From assembly GCA_035455445.1 (NCBI GenBank), contig DATIFC010000040.1:1-8399 (forward strand): 8,399 nt of DNA, given 5' to 3'. Both the position numbers and the translations under genes were made by a program. Of this stretch, positions 5,817-8,399 are shown piece after piece; the first letter of the stretch is position 1, and every line of letters begins with the position of its first letter. The stretch is from AC-32 sp035455445. Its GTDB lineage: Bacteria > Actinomycetota > Thermoleophilia > Gaiellales > Gaiellaceae. The notes under the pieces are model-generated. The model ran no database searches. It saw nothing but the letters and a program-made list of their open reading frames with translations, and was not told the origin of the DNA.

Positions 5817-5822
5817 GTGCGC

Positions 5823-6422
5823 ATGCGGTTGGTGCTCGACTGGGACGGCACCGTGACCGAGCGGGACACGCTCGATCTCGTGCTGGCGGAGTTCGGCGAC
5901 GCCGAGATCTACGAGCGCGTCGAGAGCGAGCTCGAGGCGGGGCGGATGACGCTCGACGACGTGATCGCCGCCGAGTTCGCGACGGTCACGGTGCCGCTCG
6001 AGGAGGCGGTCGCCTACGCCGTCGAGCACACGCGCGTGCGGCCCGGGTTCGCGGAGCTCGCGCGGGCGCGGCGGCCGCTCGTCGTCTCGTCGGGGTTCCA
6101 CGAGCTGATCGAGCCGGTGCTCGAGCGGGAGGGCGTGATCGGCGAGGTCGAGCTGCGGGCGAACCGCGTCGAGGCCCGGCCCGAGGGCTGGCGGGTCCGC
6201 TTCCGCGTGGCGGAGATCTGCGACGAGTGCGGCGAAGCCTGCAAGCGCGCCGACCTGCCGCCGGGCGAGGTCGTCTTCGCGGGCGACGGCCACTCCGACT
6301 ACTGCGCCTCGCTCGCGGCCGACCGGGTCTTCGCCACGGCCGGCCTCGCCCGCTTCCTGGAGCGGCGCGGCGTCGCCCACGAGCCGCTGACGGATTTCTA
6401 CGCGCTCGCCTCAGAGCTGTAG
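5823..6422 (+). CDS. HAD-IB superfamily phosphatase, MtnX-like / phosphoserine phosphatase-like
   Basis: This 199-residue cytoplasmic enzyme has all four HAD motifs. Motif I is LDWDGTV (5-11), with nucleophile Asp7 and acid/base Asp9. Motif II is VVSSGF (87-92). Motif III is Lys141. Motif IV is GDGHSD (154-159), with Mg2+ ligands Asp155 and Asp159. The helical insert after motif I (about 15-75) is the small C1 cap of the HAD-IB group, which acts on small phosphorylated metabolites. A cysteine cluster CDECGEAC (133-140; spacing C-x2-C-x3-C) sits directly before Lys141. B. subtilis MtnX, a methionine-salvage phosphatase, also has cysteines just before this lysine, so an MtnX-like role is plausible, but no other methionine-salvage gene is nearby. 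The GTG at 5817 would add two residues; ATG 5823 fits the promoter spacing and the usual Asp position. Palindrome site C lies upstream. The last 12 bp overlap the convergent MBL-fold gene. Confidence 0.85.
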   Translation: MRLVLDWDGTVTERDTLDLVLAEFGDAEIYERVESELEAGRMTLDDVIAAEFATVTVPLEEAVAYAVEHTRVRPGFAELARARRPLVVSSGFHELIEPVLEREGVIGEVELRANRVEARPEGWRVRFRVAEICDECGEACKRADLPPGEVVFAGDGHSDYCASLAADRVFATAGLARFLERRGVAHEPLTDFYALASEL

Positions 6423-7046
6423 CTCGGCGCGCGGCCGAGGGCCGCCGTGCGTGAGCAGCAGACGCTCCGGGTCGCGCTCGAGCGCACGCCGTACGGACGC
6501 CTCGTGCTCGGCCCGCGACTCGCTCTCCCGCAGCCAGCTCGGCGGGCAGAGCTCGGCGCGACCCTCGTAGCCGAGCACCGAGTCGCCGAGCACGAGGGCG
6601 CGTTGCGAGGGCAGCCAGAACGCGGCCTCGTCGAGGTGGTGCATCGCGATCGCCTCGACCCCGCCGGGCAGGGCCTCGCCCTCGCGGAAGGTGCTCGTGA
6701 GGCGGACGCGCTCGGCCACCGGCTCCGCCGAGGGCTCGTGCGCCCAGGTCGTCGCGCCCTCGTAGCGATCGAGGATCTCCTGCGAGCTGCGTGCGTGCCA
6801 GAAGACGGTGAGCAGGATCGCGGGCGGCCCGTGGTGCTCGACGTCGCCGTCGAGCGCGGCCCAGAAGCGCCCCTCGTCGCCGCGCGGCACGAGCGGATCG
6901 AAGAGCACGAAGGCGCCGTCCGAGGCCAGGGCGTAGCAGGAGACCTCGCGCTCCCAGCCCCGGCCGTTCTGGAAGTCCGACGGGCCCCAGTCGGGGTGCG
7001 GCGCGTTCCACCACCAGAGGTGCGGCGCGATCTGCTCGATCTCCAC
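6411..7046 (-). CDS. MBL-fold (metallo-beta-lactamase-like) protein with degenerate metal motif
   Basis: This 211-residue protein has the outline of the metallo-beta-lactamase fold. There is an N-terminal strand pair, MEIEQIAPHLWWWN, and the core strand FVLFDPLVP (46-54). The usual HxHxDH motif is replaced by TVFWHARSS (80-88), leaving a single histidine, His84. Later motifs are better kept: His136/His137 in MHHLDEAAFWL, Asp155 in LVLGDSVLG (151-159), and His200 in LLLTHGGP (196-203). It therefore may bind one metal ion or none, and hydrolase activity should not be assumed. The consistent reading frame and near-complete fold argue against a pseudogene. The start is a GTG, supported by a TAGCTT hexamer 7 bp upstream. 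It diverges from the DNA glycosylase gene with a 32-bp gap and overlaps the phosphatase gene tail to tail by 12 bp. The substrate is unknown. Confidence 0.78.
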   Translation of the reverse strand: MEIEQIAPHLWWWNAPHPDWGPSDFQNGRGWEREVSCYALASDGAFVLFDPLVPRGDEGRFWAALDGDVEHHGPPAILLTVFWHARSSQEILDRYEGATTWAHEPSAEPVAERVRLTSTFREGEALPGGVEAIAMHHLDEAAFWLPSQRALVLGDSVLGYEGRAELCPPSWLRESESRAEHEASVRRALERDPERLLLTHGGPRPRAELQL

Positions 7047-7053
7047 GGGCTTG

Positions 7054-7059
7054 AAGCTA
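7054..7059 (-). promoter_or_regulatory. -10 element TAGCTT (minus strand) for leaderless MBL-fold transcript
   Basis: Read on the minus strand, TAGCTT is followed by 7 bp (caagccc) and then the GTG at 7046. There is no Shine-Dalgarno sequence. It lies 7 bp from the glycosylase -10 hexamer on the other strand, so the two divergent promoters cannot easily be used at the same moment. Confidence 0.5.
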
Positions 7060-7066
7060 CCCCACG

Positions 7067-7072
7067 TACGGT
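7067..7072 (+). promoter_or_regulatory. -10 element TACGGT for leaderless glycosylase transcript
   Basis: TACGGT fits TANNNT and is followed by 6 bp (tgcccg) and the ATG at 7079. With a 17-bp spacer, the -35 position would fall over the start of the MBL-fold gene. No clear -35 box or ribosome binding site is visible. Confidence 0.5.
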
Positions 7073-7078
7073 TGCCCG

Positions 7079-7891
7079 ATGCCCGTGCTGAGGCTGCCGC
7101 AGCCGTTCGACTTCGAGCTGACCACGGAGCGCTTCCGCGCCTTCGGCCACGACCTCGCGAACCTGTGGGAGGACGGCGCCCTGCACCGCGTCGTCGGCGC
7201 GCGTGAGGTGCGGATCGAGCCCGCGCCGGGAGGCGTCCGCGTCGAGCCGCTCGACGCAGGGACGCGGCCGGTCGTGCGCAAGCTGCTCGGCCTCGAGTTC
7301 GACCTCGACGGCTTCTACGCCTGGGCGCGGGAGGAGCAGGTGCTGCGGCCGGTCACCGAGCGGCTCGCCGGCTTCCGGCCGCCGCTCGCGCCGGACCCGT
7401 TCGAGACGCTCGTCACCTCGATCACGGCGCAGCAGGTCTCGCTCTTCTCCGCCTTCGCGATCCGCAACCGGCTGGTGGAGCGCTTCGGCCGCCGCGTCGG
7501 ACGCGCGTACGCGTTCCCGACGGCCGAGCGCCTGCGGGGGGCGAGGCACGACGACCTGCTCGCGCTCGGCTTCTCCAACCGCAAGGCGGAGTACGTGCTC
7601 GGCCTCGCGCGCGAGCCGCTCGAGCTCGGCGCCCTCGCGCGGCTCTCCGACGAGGAGGTGAAGGCCCGCCTGGTCGAGATCCGCGGCCTGGGCGAGTGGA
7701 CCGCGGACTGGTTCCTCGCGCGCCATCTCGCCCGCCCGCGCGCCTGGCCGGCAGGAGACCTCGCGCTCGTGAAAGCCGTCCGCGCCTACTACCCGGAGGC
7801 CGACGACGTGCGTGCGTTCGGCCGGCGCTTCGAGCCGTTCCAGAACCTCACCGCCCACTACCTGCTCACGGGGGCTAGGCTCGGGGCGTGA
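7079..7891 (+). CDS. AlkA-type DNA-3-methyladenine glycosylase (HhH-GPD family)
   Basis: Enzymes of this family flip alkylated bases out of DNA and cut the glycosidic bond, starting base excision repair. The 270 residues are close to E. coli AlkA (282). The N-terminal part (1-100), beginning FDFELTTERFRAFG (10-23), matches the AlkA-N beta domain. The glycosylase core follows, with TSITAQQVSLFSA (113-125), the typical (I/T)xQQ(V/I)S signature. The helix-hairpin-helix LVEIRGLGEWTADWFL (198-213) contacts the DNA backbone. WPAGDLAL (223-230) supplies the catalytic Asp227, equivalent to AlkA Asp238. No lysine stands at the position used by bifunctional Ogg/Nth enzymes (Trp207 in the hairpin is AlkA-like), so a monofunctional enzyme is expected. 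The ATG at 7079 is supported by the -10 hexamer 6 bp upstream. The gene is divergent from the MBL-fold gene, and its last 4 bp overlap the GNAT start. Confidence 0.9.
   Translation: MPVLRLPQPFDFELTTERFRAFGHDLANLWEDGALHRVVGAREVRIEPAPGGVRVEPLDAGTRPVVRKLLGLEFDLDGFYAWAREEQVLRPVTERLAGFRPPLAPDPFETLVTSITAQQVSLFSAFAIRNRLVERFGRRVGRAYAFPTAERLRGARHDDLLALGFSNRKAEYVLGLAREPLELGALARLSDEEVKARLVEIRGLGEWTADWFLARHLARPRAWPAGDLALVKAVRAYYPEADDVRAFGRRFEPFQNLTAHYLLTGARLGA
7876..7881 (+). promoter_or_regulatory. -10 element TAGGCT inside the glycosylase gene end, for the GNAT gene
   Basis: TAGGCT lies in the last codons of the glycosylase gene, 6 bp before the GTG at 7888, matching the spacing of the other leaderless promoters here. 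It would let the acetyltransferase be transcribed separately despite the 4-bp gene overlap. The surrounding sequence is also constrained by coding, so this one is less certain. Confidence 0.4.
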
Positions 7892-8399
7892 ACGTGCGCG
7901 AGGCGACCCCGGCCGACGAGCCGACGCTGCTTGCCTTCACCGAGGCGATCTTCGGGGAGAACTGGAACCGGCCGTGGCGGCCGCCCGAGGTCACGCCGAA
8001 GATCTTCGAGGGCAAGCTGGTGCTGCTCGCGGAGGAGGACGGCGACCCGGTCGGCTACGCGTTCGGCGAGCTCGACCCGCACGGCTACGCGCACGTGAAC
8101 ATCGTCTACGTCAGGCCCGAGTCGCGGCGGCACGGGGTGACGCGGGCGCTTCTCGCCGAGTTCGCCGCCCGCGCGCGCGACGCGGGGATCGAGCACATGA
8201 CGCTCGACGTGGCGACCGACAACCACGCCGGCCGCGAGGTCTGGCGGCGCATGGGCTTCACCGAGTGGGCGCTGCGCCTGACGGTGCCGCTCGAGCGGCT
8301 GGAGCGCGCGGAGGAGGAGGGCGAGTCGTACGCGTCGCTGCACGTCCAGACCGACGACCGGGACGCGGTCGAGGCGGGCGTCGCCAAGTACCTGCCGCG
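7888..8399 (+). CDS. GNAT family N-acetyltransferase, 3' partial
   Basis: The frame runs open from GTG 7888 to the window end, giving 170 complete codons. The family transfers acetyl groups from acetyl-CoA to amines of small molecules or proteins. The start VREATPADEPTLLAF is the usual first strand and helix. Motif A, IVYVRPESRRHGVTRALL (72-89), contains the acetyl-CoA pyrophosphate-binding pattern R-x-x-G-x-T, with Thr85 where Gly or Ala is commoner. Motif B is NHAGREVWRRMGF (112-124), ending the core at about residue 134. The protein then continues with an acidic linker (EEEGE) and a second segment, SLHVQTDDRDAVEAGVAKY (150-168), which is not part of the GNAT core and is cut by the window end. 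The start overlaps the glycosylase stop as GTGA, suggesting translational coupling, and a -10-like hexamer also precedes it. The acceptor substrate is unknown. Confidence 0.85.
   Translation, partial: MNVREATPADEPTLLAFTEAIFGENWNRPWRPPEVTPKIFEGKLVLLAEEDGDPVGYAFGELDPHGYAHVNIVYVRPESRRHGVTRALLAEFAARARDAGIEHMTLDVATDNHAGREVWRRMGFTEWALRLTVPLERLERAEEEGESYASLHVQTDDRDAVEAGVAKYLP

Noticed and set aside
4947..6380. Long minus-strand open frame across hmgA, the intergenic gap and the phosphatase gene
   Set aside because: It is antisense to two well-supported genes, has no recognisable domain and crosses an operator-like gap.
5817..6422. GTG at 5817 as the phosphatase start
   Set aside because: It lies directly against the -10 hexamer TAGCGT and would add only two residues. 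ATG 5823 gives the usual N-terminal position for the motif I aspartate and the leaderless spacing.
6398..7858. Minus-strand open frame of about 486 codons
   Set aside because: It covers the glycosylase gene on the opposite strand and the MBL-fold gene in another frame. Both of these have family motifs, and this frame has none.

Overview
This window is very GC-rich DNA (clearly above 65% by eye) with dense genes, many GTG starts, short intergenic gaps and almost no Shine-Dalgarno sequences. That style, together with the types of proteins encoded, points to a high-GC actinobacterium. The Thermoleophilia (Gaiellales/Solirubrobacterales) are my best guess, but no marker gene here proves it. There are no RNA genes, insertion sequences, CRISPR arrays or phage genes. 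The window looks chromosomal, and the longest stretch without a gene is 174 bp (5649-5822).

Layout. 1-939 (+) is the 3' part of a cation diffusion facilitator metal exporter with three tandem cytoplasmic dimerisation domains. 947-1771 (+) is a fumarylacetoacetate-hydrolase family enzyme. 1846-2826 (+) is a compact sarcosine oxidase/N-methyltryptophan oxidase-type flavoenzyme. 2881-4425 (+) is an unrecognised exported beta-rich protein with an internal duplication. 4440-5648 (+) is homogentisate 1,2-dioxygenase. 5823-6422 (+) is a HAD-IB (MtnX-like) phosphatase. 6411-7046 (-) is a degenerate metallo-beta-lactamase-fold protein, convergent with the phosphatase gene. 7079-7891 (+) is an AlkA-type DNA glycosylase, divergent from the MBL gene. 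7888-8399 (+) is a GNAT acetyltransferase cut by the window end.

How the genes may work together. Homogentisate dioxygenase opens the homogentisate ring in tyrosine/phenylalanine breakdown, and an FAH-family enzyme performs the final cleavage of that pathway. Both lie within 5 kb, though the isomerase and 4-hydroxyphenylpyruvate dioxygenase are not in the window. The flavoenzyme would fit amine or N-methyl amino acid catabolism. The glycosylase, MBL and GNAT genes look like unrelated housekeeping or repair genes.

The most interesting signals are regulatory. (1) A 23-bp odd-centred palindrome built from the half-site CCAAGTAACAG occurs just upstream of the flavoenzyme gene and again upstream of the phosphatase gene; the two copies match at 22 of 23 positions when one is inverted. 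A decayed third copy lies just downstream of homogentisate dioxygenase. This looks like the operator of an unidentified dimeric repressor linking these genes. (2) Five starts, on both strands, have a TANNNT -10 hexamer exactly 6 or 7 bp before the start codon and no ribosome binding site. This indicates systematic leaderless transcription and settles several start codons. (3) Two proteins have internal module multiplication: the triple-domain metal exporter and the duplicated secreted protein.
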